DNA of 64,000 nucleotides from Bos javanicus (taxonomy: Eukaryota; Chordata; Mammalia; Artiodactyla; Bovidae), in assembly GCF_032452875.1 (NCBI RefSeq), contig NC_083878.1:56897378-56961377 (forward strand), read 5' to 3'. Below, one piece after another: positions 32,553 through 44,865 of this stretch. The notes beneath the pieces were generated by a model. That model was not told the origin of the DNA and did not search any database. It was given only the letters and a program-made list of their open reading frames with translations. How positions within the stretch are numbered: position 1 is the first letter of the stretch; the number at the start of each line of letters is the position of its first letter. Both the position numbers and the translations under genes were made by a program.

Positions 32553-32961
32553 CCCACTCCCTACCTACACCAGGCGAATAATCCTCCATGAAATTTTATT
32601 AATACAGTGTCTCCCCATACTTGATGATAAAATAAGAAATTTTTTCTTAAAAGCCACATTTATAACTCATCTACCACTTAAGAAAGATCTAATTTTCATT
32701 GTTTGGCTTACAAGTTCAGAGGAGATTATTTATTTAGCCACTTACCATTTCAGAAACAAAGAAGAGAGTGGCAAGTTGAGCATCAATGAAGAGAAACTCT
32801 TGCCTGTGTTTGCATCCCCCATATTCAAATATCTCAACAACACTCCTGCCCCTTTTGGCCTTATTCTAAACTCAGATATTGGGGTTTTCTTTTTTCATAT
32901 TGAAGCATATTCTTAATTTTCTTGCACTGAGGGATTAGTTGTTCAGAGAGATTTTTAAATA

Positions 32962-33177
32962 CCACTGGGCTTCCCTTGTGGCTCAATGGTAAAGAATCCA
33001 CCAGCAGTGCAGGAGATATAGGTTCAATCCCTGGCTCAGAAAGGTCCCCTGGAGAAGGAAATGGCAACCCACTCCAGTATTCTTGCCTGAAAAATCCCAT
33101 GGATAAAGGAACCTGGTAGGCTACAGTCCATGAGGTTGCAAAAAAGTTGGACACAACATATTGACTAAATATCTACA
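32962..33177 (+). mobile_element. Bov-tA SINE
   Basis: Head 'gggcttcccttgtggctcaa', B-box-like 'aggttcaatccctggc', Bov-A unit ending 'gttggacacaacatattgac'. The 11-bp duplication ATTTTTAAATA flanks it exactly (32951-32961 and 33178-33188). Confidence 0.94.
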
Positions 33178-33188
33178 ATTTTTAAATA

Positions 33189-34857
33189 TTTATTTATAAA
33201 GAATCCCTCTGATACCTTAGGTTTGTTATAACAGTTTGGATTTCAACAATATCAAACAAAATAATTTTATTTGGGGATGTGGGAACACAAGGGAGCTGAT
33301 TTATCTAAAATATTTATGAAATCCTGTGGAAACTGTACTCTTGGAGATTAGAAATAAGGATATGACATTTTAATTGGTATTCCTTGTATTCATCAGGTTA
33401 AGATTTGTCAAGACATCCATCTGTTTTAGTGACAGAAAATTCAACTAGATCAAAATGACAGGGTTTGCAGCAGAACTATAAATCTGGCAATAGTTATATG
33501 CAGGTTCCTTCCAATAGTGGTAGTAATTTGCTTTTATGTCAGACAGTCTCAAGGATTCAGTCACAATGGGGTTCTAGTGAGCTGTTGGGATTCTGTAGGG
33601 CAAAATAGGACATGGATTAGCTGATATTTTCTATGCTGATGTATCATTCTTATTTGATCAAATGTTGCTAGACTGAAGAGAAGGAGGTCACAGCTGGGTT
33701 TTTGGAATTGAATATGTGTTCCTCTGCCAGGCTTATTCCTTTACAATATGTTTGGCGATGTCTTAAAGGAGTGTTGGCTCCTAATGACTAAATTATTTAG
33801 GGTAACACTTAATTAGATTGAAGTGCTAGGGATAAGTGAACTTAGAGTATATCAGCAAACTGGGCACCAGGACATATTTCTTCTGTTTATTGAATGCTGA
33901 AATTATGTTCAGGAGAGGTTATTTCTGTTGAGTTTAGAGCTTTCAGGAAAGAAAAATGAGAAAATTTGCCAGATACACTGCTATTGTAAAAGTTTAGACT
34001 CAGGAAAAAAGGTAAAATTAGTTAGATCTGTTTTAAAAGTGTTGCATACAATTTTTAGATGCTTTTATTTCTGTGTCTACATTTACACCAATACATTCAA
34101 GAAACAAAACTATTTTTGAAACTACTATGTGTCTCAAACAATAAAGGATCTCAGGATTATGATAATGTATTTTTTGCATATAATCCCTCTAGTAATTTTA
34201 GGTGAAAGGAAAAGCAGGGAGTGAATAACTTAAACAGATCTGTCAGGATTTGTGCAGTGTTCTGCTTAGTACTGTAGTTATTTGCATATATTTTGCTTAT
34301 GATGTATAAAATAATTTTCCTAATCATATTATTTTCACCCATCATCATTTCTACAAAAGTCTCTGCAATACATTAAAATGTCAGAATTTGGTGGGGCAAA
34401 GATTAATACATGATTCCTTATATTTTTAAAGAAAGATTTTGTTATGGAGCTAGTTTCTGCAGGATATAATGTGAGAGTAAACCTATCAACAGATTATAAA
34501 CTAAAAAGAGAGTTCAAGAGAAACATATTATTAAAAATTCTTGACATATACTTTCAAGGACTAAAAGAGATTAGTAAAGACAAACTAGCAGAAAATGTCA
34601 GAAGCTGGGAAAAATTTGCCTAATGGCAATGACTTAATAGAACCAAGAAAATGGAATCTGAAGTTGAAATAGGGAAATCTAGTATGCAATACAATATCTA
34701 TGGAGGGCTTAACCCTCCAAGGTGCTATGGTATGAAAGGGCTAGTTACTTTTGGAAGCAGTGATAAAAATGGGTTTAAAAACAGAAGGACTGGCTCAAAG
34801 TCTGTTTACAAAACAAATACTGCATGCCCTAGAGCTCCCCACTGCTAGGACATTCCC
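33189..34857. other. Unannotated AT-rich stretch
   Basis: No gene or repeat family recognised; two T/A-rich ORFs of 63-65 codons without recognised features. Confidence 0.45.
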
Positions 34858-35880
34858 TTCTAGTCACTAATTCTCTGAAAAAATAAATAAATAATTAAAA
34901 CAGGCAAAAAAAAAAAAAAACAATAAAACAAGCTGTGCGACAGATTGGGATATATATTTGCATTGTCTACAAATAACCAAGAAACTTGGAAACTCAATAA
35001 AAATACATAAGATATGGTAGAATTGAATTTGCAAAAAAATACGTGAATAATTCTCCATACAGGAAATAGCAATAGGACTATCAAATAGATATTCTACTTG
35101 ATTAGTTATCAGAGAAATAACAGTTAAATTAACATGGAAAGAACATTTAAATTTCATATTGGCAGGAAAAAATGGATGGTCAGCTTCTGGAGTTTAAGGC
35201 TGGTGGGATTGTTAATTAGTGTGGTCAGTCTGTAAAGGAATCTGGCCCTTCCTAGATGATGAAATAGAATATTTGCAATTCTATCCTATCTGTACAACCC
35301 AAAGAAGTGCTGACACTGATGCACAGAGGTGTTCACAGGATATTTGTTTCAGTCTTGTCTGTTCTAAGCACAGTTGAAGTCTTTATCCCATCACATAACT
35401 GGTAGAATATGCATTTCAACTAGTTTTAGATTTTGGTTAGTGGGATTATGTGTTACTTATTATTCTGTGTCTGGCTAGTTCTACTTAGTACAGGATCTTC
35501 CATTCAGCCATGTTGTAGCAAAGAACAATATTACTTATTTTTAATGATGAATAATATTCCACTGTATGAATATATCATATACTCATTATACATGCAGTCA
35601 ATCATAGATCAATAAAAATTAAGTAGAATGTGCCTGTCCTTGAATACCACACAGCTGTCAGAAGCAACTAGGTAAATCTATATTAAACATTATATAGTGT
35701 GAAAAAGTAGCATATAAAATGAGACATATAGCACAATACCATTAAAGCATATTTTACCAAAAATAGTACTAAATACAACATTTATTTTTTTGGATTAAAT
35801 ATACAAGTATATAACCAAAGAGAGTGAGTATGCTCTATGTAGGGAAACTGCTGAGGTTAGAAAAGGGATTGCAGTTGCAG
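34858..35880 (+). mobile_element. Very worn L1-derived DNA (mixed orientation)
   Basis: 34930-35350 resembles the end of an old L1 ORF2 in plus orientation (ataattctccatacaggaaatag, gtctgtaaaggaatctggc). 35440-35600 resembles minus-strand L1 3'-UTR (agccatgttgtagcaaagaac, gatgaataatattccactgta). After 35640 plus-strand text returns. This may be an old L1 with a second L1 piece in it. Assignment is tentative. Confidence 0.42.
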
Positions 35881-36208
35881 GATGAATGACTGATGAATTG
35901 ATAACAATTATGATAATATATCATTAAATAAGTATAATGATTAGCACAATTCTCAGTACCTGAAATCCTGAAATATAATAAAAAGCAAACCACAAAATGT
36001 AATCATGGCAAAGGAAAATTGCTGAACATGGTACTTGATGCATAATTACTGTTCCATAATTGCGTTTTGAACAACTGAATGAATAAACGAATTTGTGAAT
36101 GAACAAATAAAAAATGAATGAATGATACCTTCTATATGCTATGAGGTTTATTATATGAAATATAAAGTGTGTATAAAAATAGAATGCAACAAAAAATCAT
36201 TTTCTCCT

Positions 36209-36332
36209 GCTGCTAAGTCACTTCAGTCGTGTCCGACTCTGTGCGACCCCATGGACTGCAGCCTTCCAGGCTCCTCCATCCATGGGATTTTCCAGGCAAG
36301 AGTATTGGAGTGGGGTGCCATTGCCTTCTCCA
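36209..36332 (-). mobile_element. Bov-A monomer SINE
   Basis: A single Bov-A unit with a two-unit (GCT) tail in minus orientation, about half a Bov-A2. The 11-bp duplication CATTTTCTCCT flanks it exactly (36198-36208 and 36333-36343), so it was inserted as a monomer or as a 5'-truncated dimer, not shortened later. Confidence 0.93.
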
Positions 36333-36343
36333 CATTTTCTCCT

Positions 36344-37808
36344 ATATAATCCAAATAGATGTGTGCTACAATGATTGATAATTGACTTGGACTGGGGCTT
36401 AGCTATGATTATTTATGAAACTGAGGAAAAAGTGCATAATTGATTCAGATGATGCTATTTGTGCTTTAAAAGCTTGATGGTGTTTGGAATTCAATTCTTC
36501 TGTTAATTCTAGGGGTTTTTAGGTCTTATCAGAAAAAAAGGAGACTATGATCAATTTAGAAATCTCTGTAAGGCAAACATATTTCAGTGGGAAATACATT
36601 TTCCTGTCTACAATGTTTAGTTCAGCATAATTAACATGAATAATTCAGGACAATTTCCTGATATTATTATATTTAAGAGCTTAGCTAGTTTCTAACTGCC
36701 CTCGAAATGTAGTCAGAATGTAAATTTCTCAGCAAAGAGTGGGAAGTAGGTGGTTTGATTAAAATGTAATATGTATTTAGAATTAACAGTATTCAGGGTC
36801 TTAACAAAATGACCTTAACAGTATTATTCTACAGAAATACATTTGCATAATTGCTGCAATGACATCTCCCTCTCTTCCCAACTCTTCCCTTGCACCTCCT
36901 TACATGTTTAATTTCTCCCTTGATCAATAGAAAGGAACATAGCTTATTTTACAGTTCATTTTAAGTTGAATGCCAGCTAAAGGCAGATAGTAATTTTAAC
37001 CTAAGTAGAGTAGACAAAAACTCTGCTTTTATAAAAACTCGAATAGTTGAATCAATTATTTGTAGTGGTCCTTGTTTGCCATATTTACTTCATTATTTCA
37101 GCAAGATATTCACCTTTAAGAATGCAAGTCCAATTTTGTTCACCCTCAACTGCATGTAAAAGTCCATAAAAAGGCATTATAGTGTGGGTTATAAGAGAAT
37201 ACACTTTATATGTTAAAGTAGGATTTAAAAAAAAATCAAGATCTGTGAATCAATTTGAAATCTTTTTAGTATGAAATAAAATATCTGAAGAGAACTCAAC
37301 TGTTGGTAAATGGGAACAAAACTACAACTCAGTGCTTCCCCTGACGTGAGAGATAAAGAGATTTTCTTTCACTAACCTCTTACAATTTGGCAACAGTTAT
37401 TTGCTGATCTAGCCTTAGAAAAGAACTACTTTGATCTGGTCTTGGACAGACCAAGAGAAGAGTTTGGAACTGTTTGAGGGTGGGCAGTTCAAATGGCATG
37501 GAACGAAAGGGAGAGGGGCCAGAGGCAAGAGGGGCCAGAGGCAGCTGGCAGTCCACTGACATTAGCCAAGGAAATGATAATGAGACTACCAATTTAGACA
37601 ACTGTGCTTAACTTTTGGGGCTCACGGCCCTTTGGAATCTGACTACATCCATTGAACAAAGTTGCATTCATCTCTGCTTTCCTGTTACATGGAAATAAAT
37701 GAAATAAAATATTAAAAAATTAAAAATTGAAAGACATGAAATAGAATATAAGCACCCATTACCTTATTTTCAGTTTTGTCACTTTTAAACTACATGGTTC
37801 TTTAAGAT
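36344..37808. other. Unannotated stretch with 16-bp tandem duplication
   Basis: AGAGGGGCCAGAGGCA is perfectly duplicated at 37512-37527 and 37528-37543. No gene or repeat family recognised. Confidence 0.45.
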
Positions 37809-37815
37809 AATCATT

Positions 37816-38537
37816 CAGTCAGTTCAGTCACTCAGTCATATCTGACTCTTTGCGATCCCATGAATCGAAACATGGCAGGCCTCCCTGTTCATCACCAACT
37901 CCTGGGGTTCACCCAAACCCATGTTCATTGAGTCGGTGATGCCATTCAATCATGTCATCCTCTATCATCACCTTCTCCTCCTGCCCTCAATCTTTCCCAT
38001 CATCAGGGTCTTTTCAAATGAGTCAGCTCTCTGCATCAGGTGGACAAGCATGAGAGTTTCAGCTTCAACATCAGTCCCTCCAATGATCACCCAGGACTGA
38101 TCTCCTTTAGGATGGACTAGTTGGATCTCCTTGCAGTCCAAGGGACTCCCAAGAGTCTTCTCCAACATCACAGTTCAAATGCATCAATTCTTCTGCGCTC
38201 AGCTTTCTTTATAGTCCAACTCTCACATCCATACACGACTGCTGGAAAAACGTCTTGACTAGACAGAACTTTGCAAAATAATGTCTCTGCTCTTTAATAT
38301 GCTGTCTAGGATGGTCATAACTTTCCTTCAAGGAGTAAACATCTTTTAATGTCATGGCTGCAATCATCATCTGCAGTGATTTTGGAGCCCAGAAAAATAA
38401 AGTCAGCCACTGTTTTCACTTTTTCCCCTGTTTCCCCATCTATTTGCCATGAAGTGATGGGACCGGATGCTATGATTTTAGTTTTCTGAATGTTGAGCTT
38501 TAAGCCAACTTTTTCACTCTCGTCTTTCATTTTCATC
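37816..38537 (-). mobile_element. BovB LINE, 5' truncated
   Basis: A TTCAG-type tail followed by minus-strand BovB 3' sequence up to the segment encoding the region just after motif C (ends 'ctttcattttcatc'). AATCATT occurs at 37809-37815 and 38538-38544 and may be the duplication. Several small indels; frames broken. Confidence 0.92.
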
Positions 38538-38542
38538 AATCA

Positions 38543-38640
38543 TTATCTAAATTCAAATCTGGCTCTGTCATGTATAAGCTATGGATCACTGGATAACTTA
38601 CTTAATGTCTTTAAGTTACTAAATGTCCTACAAATATAGA
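38543..38640 (+). mobile_element. MIR relic (part)
   Basis: 'attcaaatctggctctgtcatgtataagctatggatcact' and 'cttacttaatgtctttaagttac' follow the first half of MIR. The BovB to its left may have cut it. Confidence 0.55.
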
Positions 38641-38679
38641 CAAAATATTATGCATGTATATTATAAATATACTACAAAA

Positions 38680-38680
<1 letters not shown>

Positions 38681-38717
<37 letters not shown>
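38681..38717. repeat. (TA)n microsatellite
   Basis: 37 bp of uninterrupted TA, a few tens of bases before the BovB insertion site, which is itself TA-rich. Confidence 0.97.
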
Positions 38718-38720
<3 letters not shown>

Positions 38721-39325
38721 GTTCAGTTACTTTCTGAAATATATTATAAATGTATATATATACATTCAGTTCAGCTCAGTTCAGTTGCTCAGTCGTGTCT
38801 GAATCTTTGCAATCCCATGAATCGAAGCACACCAGGCCTCCCTGTCCATCACCAACTCCCGGAGTCCACCCAAACTCATGTACATCAAGTCGGTGATGCC
38901 ATCCAGCCATCTCATCCTCTGTCATTCCCTTCTCCTGCCCCCAGTCCCTCCCAGCATCAGAGTCTTTCCAATGAGTCAACTTTTCGCATGAGGTGGCCAA
39001 AGTACTGGAGTTTCAGCTTTGGCATCAGTCCTTCCAATGAACACCCAGGACTGATCTCCTTTAGAATGGACTGGTTGGATCTCCTTGCAGTCCAAGGGAC
39101 TCTCAAGAGTCTTCTCCAACACCACAGTTCAAAAGCATCAATTCTTCAGCGCTCAGCTTTCTTCACAGTCCAACTCTCGCATCCATGCATGATCACTGGA
39201 AAAACCATAGCCCCGACTAGACAGAGCTTTGTTGGCAAAGTAATATCTCTGCTTTTTAATATGCTGTCTAAGTTGGTCATAACTTTCCTTCCAAGGAGTA
39301 AGCATCTTTTAATTTCACGGCTGCT

Positions 39326-39823
39326 TCACCATCTGCAGTGATTTGGAGTCCCCCCAAAAATAAAGTCTGACACTGTTTCCACTGTTTCCCCATTTATTTC
39401 CAATGAAGTGATGGGACCAGATGCCATGATCTTCATTTTCTGAATGTTGAGCTTTAAGTCAACTTTTTCACTCTCCACTTTCACTTTCATCAAGAGGCTT
39501 TTGAGTTCCTCTTCACTTTCTGCCATAAGGGTGGTGTCATCTGCATATCTGAGGTTATTGATATTTCTCCCGGCAATCTTGATTCCAGCTTGTGCTTCTT
39601 CCAGCCCAGCGTTTCTCAGGATGTACTCTGCATAGAATTTAAATAAACAGGGTGACAATATACAGCCTTGACATACTCTTTTTCCTATTTGTAACCAGTC
39701 TGTTGTCCCATGTCCAGTTCTAACTGTTGCTTCCTGACCTGCATATAGGTTTCTCAAGAGGCAGGTCAGGTGGTCTAGTATTCCCATCTCATTCAGAATT
39801 TTCCACAGTTTATTGTAATCCAC
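39326..39823 (-). pseudogene. BovB reverse transcriptase, palm motifs B and C
   Basis: A 165-residue open stretch: NKLWKILNEMGILDHLTCLLRN from residue 4, motif B as KRVCQGCILSP (Arg of RQG is Cys), motif C intact YADD at 93-96, then TTLMAESEEELKSLLMKV and LNIQKMKIMASG. It begins just after motif A, which sits in another frame because of a 1-bp loss upstream. The last residues run out of frame near 39350. Confidence 0.85.
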
Positions 39824-40173
39824 ACTGTCAAAGGCTTTGGCATAGTCATTAAAGCAGAAATAGATGTTTTTCTGGAACTCTCTTGCTTTTGTGATGATCC
39901 AGCAAATGTTGGCATTTGATCTCTGGTTCCTCTGCCTTTTCTAAAACCAGCTTGAACATCTGGAAGTTCATGGTTCACGTATTGCTGAAGCCTGGCTTGG
40001 AGAATTTTGAACATTACTTTACTAGCATGTGAGAGGAGTGCAATTGTGCAGTAGTTTGAGCATTCTTTGGCATTGCCTTTATTTGGGATCAGAATGAAAA
40101 CTGACCTTTTCCAGTCCTGTGGCCACTGCTGAGTTTTCCAAATTTGCTGGCATATTGAGTGCAGCACTTTCAC
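39793..40173 (-). pseudogene. BovB reverse transcriptase, fingers
   Basis: A 126-residue open stretch with WPQDWKRSVFILIPNKGNAKE and QAGFRKGRGTRDQ. One base is missing at about 39913 compared with other copies, so everything after GTRDQ, including motif A, is read out of frame. Confidence 0.83.
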
Positions 40174-40377
40174 AGCATCATCTTTCAGGATTTGAAAGAG
40201 CTCAACTGGAATGCCATCACCTCCACTAGCTTAGTTCATAGTGATGCTTTCTAAAGCCCACTTGACTTCACATTTCAGGGTGTCTTGCTCTAGGTGAGTG
40301 ATCACACCCTCGTGATTATCTTGATTCCTGAGGATCTTTTTTTGTACAGTTCTTCTGTGTATTCTTGCCACCTCTTC

Positions 40378-40797
40378 TTAACGTCTTCTGCTTCTGTTAG
40401 ATCCATACCATTTCTGTAATTTATTAAGCCCATTTTGCATGAAATTTTCCCTTGGTATCTCTAATTTTCTTAAAGAGATCTCTAGTCTTTCCATTCTATT
40501 GTTTTCCTCTAATTTTTTGCATTGGTCGCTGAGGAAGGCTTTGTTATCTCTCCTTGCTATTCTTTGGAGCTCTGTATTCAGATGCTTATATCTTTCCTTT
40601 TCACTTTTGCTTTTTGCCTCTCTTTTCACAGCTATATGTAAGGCCTCCCCAGACAGCCATTTTGCTTTTTTATATTTCTTTTCCATGGGGATGGTCTTGA
40701 TCCCTGTCTCCTGTACAATGTCACGAACCTCGGTCCATAGTTCATCAGGCACTCTATCTATCAGATCTAGTCCCTTAAATCTATTTCTCACTTCCAC
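40378..40797 (-). pseudogene. BovB linker between endonuclease and reverse transcriptase
   Basis: A 139-residue open stretch, highly basic and helical in character: FKGLDLIDRVPDELWTEVRD, AKWLSGEALHIAVKREAKSK, SEKERYKHLNTELQRIARRD. The frame is lost near KLEENNRMERLE. Matches the corresponding segments at 19.8, 26.5 and 63.0 kb. Confidence 0.82.
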
Positions 40798-41476
40798 TGA
40801 CTAATCATAAGTAATTTGATTTAGGTCATATCTGAATGGTCTAGTGGTTTTCCCCACTTTCTTCAATTTAAGTCTGAATTTGGCAATAAGGAGTTCATGA
40901 TCTGAGCCACAGTCAGCTCCTGGTCTTTTTTTTTTGCTGACTGTATATAGCTTCTCCATCTTTGGCTGCAAAGAACATAATCAATCTGTTTTCGGTATTG
41001 ACCATTTGGTGATGTCCATATGTAGAGTCTTCTCTTGTGTTGTTGGAAGAGGATGTTTGCTACGACCAGTGCATTCTCTGGGCAAAACTCTATTAGTCTT
41101 TGCCCTGCTTCATTCTGTATTCCAAGGCCAAATTTGCCTGTTACCCCAGGTGTTTCTTGACTTCCTACTTTTGCATTCCAGTCCCCTATAATGAAAAGGA
41201 CATCTTTTTTGGGTGTTAGTTCTAAAAGGTCTTTTGGGTCTTCATAGAACCATTCAACTTCAGCTTCTTCAGCATTACTGGTTTGGGCATAGACTTGGAT
41301 TATTGTGATATTGAATGGTTTGCCTTAGAAATGAACAGAGATCATTCTGTAGTTTTTGAGATTGCATCCAAGTACTGCATTTTGGACTCTTTTGTTGACT
41401 ATGATGGCTATTCCATTTCTTCTAAGGGATTCCTGCCCACAGTAGTAGATATAATGCTCATCTGAGTTAAATTCAC

Positions 41477-41639
41477 TTCCCTGGTGGGCCAGTGGTTAAG
41501 AACCTGCCTTGCAACGTGGGCTATGCAGGTTCAATCCCTGTCTGGGGAACTAAGATCCCACATGCTACTGGCAACTACCAAGTCATGCCTGCCTTGAATA
41601 AGACTGGTTGTAGTGATATAAATAAATAAATATTAAAAA
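41477..41639 (+). mobile_element. CHR-type (tRNA-Glu) SINE inside BovB
   Basis: Head ttccctggtgggccagtgg, B-box-like aggttcaatccctgtctgg, body 'aactaagatcccacatgc', and an (AAATA)n tail to about 41639. AAATTCAC stands on both sides (41469-41476 and 41640-41647). It interrupts the endonuclease text of the BovB, so it is younger than that copy. It lacks the Bov-A unit of Bov-tA. Confidence 0.88.
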
Positions 41640-42299
41640 AAATTCACCCATTCCAGTCCATTTTAGTTCACTGATTCCTAGAATGTCGATGTTCACTCTT
41701 GCTATCTCTTGTTTGAATACTTCCAATTTGCCTTGATTCATGGACCTAACATTCCAGGTTCCTATGCAATATTGCTCTTTACAGCATCAGACCTTGCTTC
41801 TATCACCAGTCACATCCACGACTGGGTATTGTTTTTGCTTAGGTTCCATCCCTTCATTCTTTCTGGAGTTATTTCTCCACTGATCTCTAGTAGCATGTTG
41901 GGCACCTATCGACCTGGGGAGTTCCTCTTTCAGTATCCTATCGTTTTGCCTTTTCATACTGTTCATGGGGTTCTCAAGGCAAGAATACTGAAGTGGTTTG
42001 CCATTCCCTTCTCCAGTGGACCACATTCTGTCAGACCTCTCCACCTTGTCCCTCCCATCTTGGGTGACCTCACATGGCATGGCTTAGTTTCATTGAGTTA
42101 GACGAGGCTGTGGTCCTAGTATGATTAGATTGACTAGTTTTCTGTGATTATGGTTTGTGTGTCTGCCCTTTGATGTCTCTCACAACACCTACCGTCTTAC
42201 TTTGGTTTATCTTACCTTGGATGTGGGGTATCTCTTCATGGCTGCTCCATCAAAGCGCAGCCGCTGCTCCTTACCTTGGATATACATGTATATATACAT

Positions 42300-42984
42300 A
42301 CATTTACATGTATAATTCAGTTGCTTTTTCAGTAATTCACTTCAGATGAAAAAAATTTCCATTCCTCGAAATGCTGTATGGAAAGGAATTGGATGAACTA
42401 TTAAATATATTTTATGCAAATTGCCAGATTATTTTCTAATTTATAAACTTTCTAGCAGTATATGAATGTCTCTTTCCCTCATACCTTTTCTGAATGCTGA
42501 GCAGTATCATACTTTTAAATCTTGCTATCCCTATAGCTAAAAATTGTTCTCAACTAGTGTATTTCCATTTCCCTGTTATATTAGGAATTATTAACTTTTG
42601 AGTATAAATTTAACTATTTACACTTTTCCCCTGTGACATTCACTGTTTATACATTTAGACTTCTTTCTCCATGTGAAGCTCTTCTTTGCCCTATTAACTT
42701 GAAAAAATTATTTGTATAATAAGATTATCACTAATTATTATCATATGTATGTTAAAAACATTTTTCTCAGTTTATATTTTATCTTTTTTACAGTGTTTTC
42801 TAAAAATCTTTTATATATTTAAGGCTTACATAAACAGATTCATGTTTTTATTGATATCAGTTCATGTTACTGGAACATTTGAGTTTCATTTTTTTAAATC
42901 AATATATATCTGATCTGTCTACAGTAAGTCATTAGCTAGGAATCTAACTGACTCTAAATATTATTTCACCATGTAATAAGGTCT
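42300..42984. other. Unannotated AT-rich stretch
   Basis: Nothing recognised. Confidence 0.5.
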
Positions 42985-43260
42985 TAAAAGAAATTTTAGT
43001 TTGGAATAACTTTACATTTATAGAAAAAATGTAAAGTAGTACAGAGAGTTCTCATTCTGTCCTTTATCCAGTTTCTTCTAGTGTTAACATCTTACATAAT
43101 TATATTTGACAAAATTGAAAAATCAATATTAACTAAATTATAGACTGTTCAAATTGCTTTTGTTTCATTTTTATACTTTTTTTTCTTTTATATGTTTGTC
43201 TACTACTATGTCAACACTGATGTCTTTATTATTGTTAATTTATAAACTATTTCAGTGTCA
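42985..43260 (-). mobile_element. Old L1 (L1ME-like) 3'-UTR fragment
   Basis: Antisense text 'gtaaagtagtacagagagttc', 'cctttatccagtttcttctagtgttaacatcttacataattata' follows old L1 3' ends. The same region in sense orientation is present at 21.9-22.2 kb. Confidence 0.6.
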
Positions 43261-43912
43261 TGTAAAGTCAAAGTATTATTCTTAACAGATTTTGCTTAGT
43301 TGGTCTAAATGACATATTTATTCTTTCAAATGAACTATAAAATTATGGAGCAACATTCAAGAAAATTTAATATTGAACTTCATTCAACATTGTTAAACAA
43401 CTATATTTCAATATAAAATAAATTTTAAAAAATTACATAACATAAATTTATGTTTCCTAAAGGTTCATTTTGGAAGGATTAAAATCTTTAAATGGTTCTT
43501 CTTCATGCATATATTCTGAGTCTCCTGGGGTATAGCATTTCCCCCATTCCCCTTCCTAAGTGTGAGGGAGTCTCTTTTTCTTTTTTTGCTGGAGTCTAGT
43601 TTTTCTTACTCTCAGGTTTTATTGGGAAAAGCTGATTTCACTGTATATCCACAAGAAGCTTTTTAAATTTCTATTGTTGCTTCTGCCAGTTCATCTTAGA
43701 CTAATGTGATGAGTTTTAGTGAATGTCTCTGATCTATTCTCTACCCTTTATTTTATGTAGGAAACAATCAGGTCCAGGAATGGAACTATGAAAATAACCT
43801 CTCTTGCTTACTTTACAGGAAGTCTCAAAATAGGGGTTTCCACAATATCATCAAAATACTAGACTCTTAAGGTACATCTTCTGTACTACTGTCTTCTGGT
43901 TCTTTGTATTTT
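43261..43912. other. Unannotated stretch
   Basis: Nothing recognised. Confidence 0.5.
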
Positions 43913-43920
43913 AATATGCT

Positions 43921-44361
43921 AGTTCAGTTCAGTTCAGTTGCTCAGCCGTGTCCTCCTCTTTGCTACCCTATGGACTGCAGCATGCCAGGCTTCCCTGTCT
44001 ATCACCATCTCCAGGAGCTTGTTCAAACTCATGTCCATAGAGTCAGTGGTGCCATTCAACGACCTCATCTTTTGTCATGCTCTTCTCCTACCTTCAATTT
44101 TTCCCAGCATCAGGATCTTTTCTAATGAGTCAGTTCTTCACATCAAGTGGCTAAAGTATTGGAGCTTTAGCTTCAGCATCAGTCCTTCTAATGAATATTC
44201 AGGGTTGATTTATTTTAGGGGTGACTGGTTTGATCTCCTTGAAATCCAAGAGACTCTAGAGTCTTCTCCAACACCATAGTTCAAAAGCATCAATTCTTTG
44301 GTGCTCAGCCTTCTTCATGGTCCAACTCTCACATCCATACATGACTTCTGGAAAAAACATA
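43921..44361 (-). mobile_element. BovB LINE, 5' truncated
   Basis: (TTCAG)n tail, then minus-strand 3' region to 'ctggaaaaaacata'. AATATGCT (43913-43920) and AACATGCT (44362-44369) are a likely duplication with one change. Confidence 0.93.
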
Positions 44362-44461
44362 AACATGCTCTCTCATGGTCCAAAATGGATTCTGCAGTTT
44401 CAGCCAGTATGTTCTCATATGAATATCCTGAGTAGGAAAAAAGGGAGTATTTTGGGGAAAA

Positions 44462-44492
<31 letters not shown>

Positions 44493-44496
44493 TTTT
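44462..44496. repeat. (CT)n followed by T run
   Basis: (TC) dinucleotides to 44484, then 12 T. Pure pyrimidine; the ORFs across it are artefacts. Confidence 0.95.
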
Positions 44497-44641
44497 CATT
44501 GATCAGGACTGGGTCACATGGTCCATTCAACTAATTATAAGAGAAATTGGGGGAAATATTCCTGGAACAGGACTGTAAACACCATGATTATCTTACATCA
44601 GTGCTGAGTTTGGAAACAATAAAGTTTTATTAACAATGGAC

Positions 44642-44855
44642 CTGCTCAATCTCTCAGTTGTGCCCACCTCTGTGACCCCATGGATTGTAGCCCATTAGTC
44701 TCCTCTGTCTATGGGATTCTCCAGGCAAGAATAATAGAGTGTGAGTTGCCATTTCCTTCACCAGGGGATCTTCCTGACTCAGGAATTGAACTGGCATCTC
44801 CTTTGCCTCCTGCACTGCAGGTGGATTCTTTACCACTGAGTCACCAGGGAAATCC
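44642..44855 (-). mobile_element. Bov-tA SINE
   Basis: Minus orientation: Bov-A unit then the reverse head (gcactgcaggtggattctttacc ... gtcaccagggaaatcc). AACAATGGAC (44632-44641) and AACAAAGGAC (44856-44865) are the duplication with one change. Confidence 0.93.
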
Positions 44856-44865
44856 AACAAAGGAC

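Larger units (their letters stand above)
38764..42285 (-). mobile_element. Near full-length BovB LINE with nested SINE
   Basis: From the tail (TTCAG)n at the left to a 5'-UTR at the right (region 42060-42285: 'gatgtctctcacaacacctac', 'cagccgctgctcc'). About 3.35 kb after removing the CHR-type SINE. The 14-bp duplication ATGTATATATACAT is at 38750-38763 and 42286-42299. Order on the minus strand: 5'-UTR, endonuclease (VNIDILGISELKW, metal-site Glu kept), linker, reverse transcriptase with YADD, C terminus, tail. The coding region is broken by indels and the SINE. This is the reference copy I used to read the others. Confidence 0.95.

Noticed and set aside
38681..38717. Direct repeats as a CRISPR-like or satellite array
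   Set aside because: Simple dinucleotide microsatellite. No array of spaced repeats occurs anywhere in the window.
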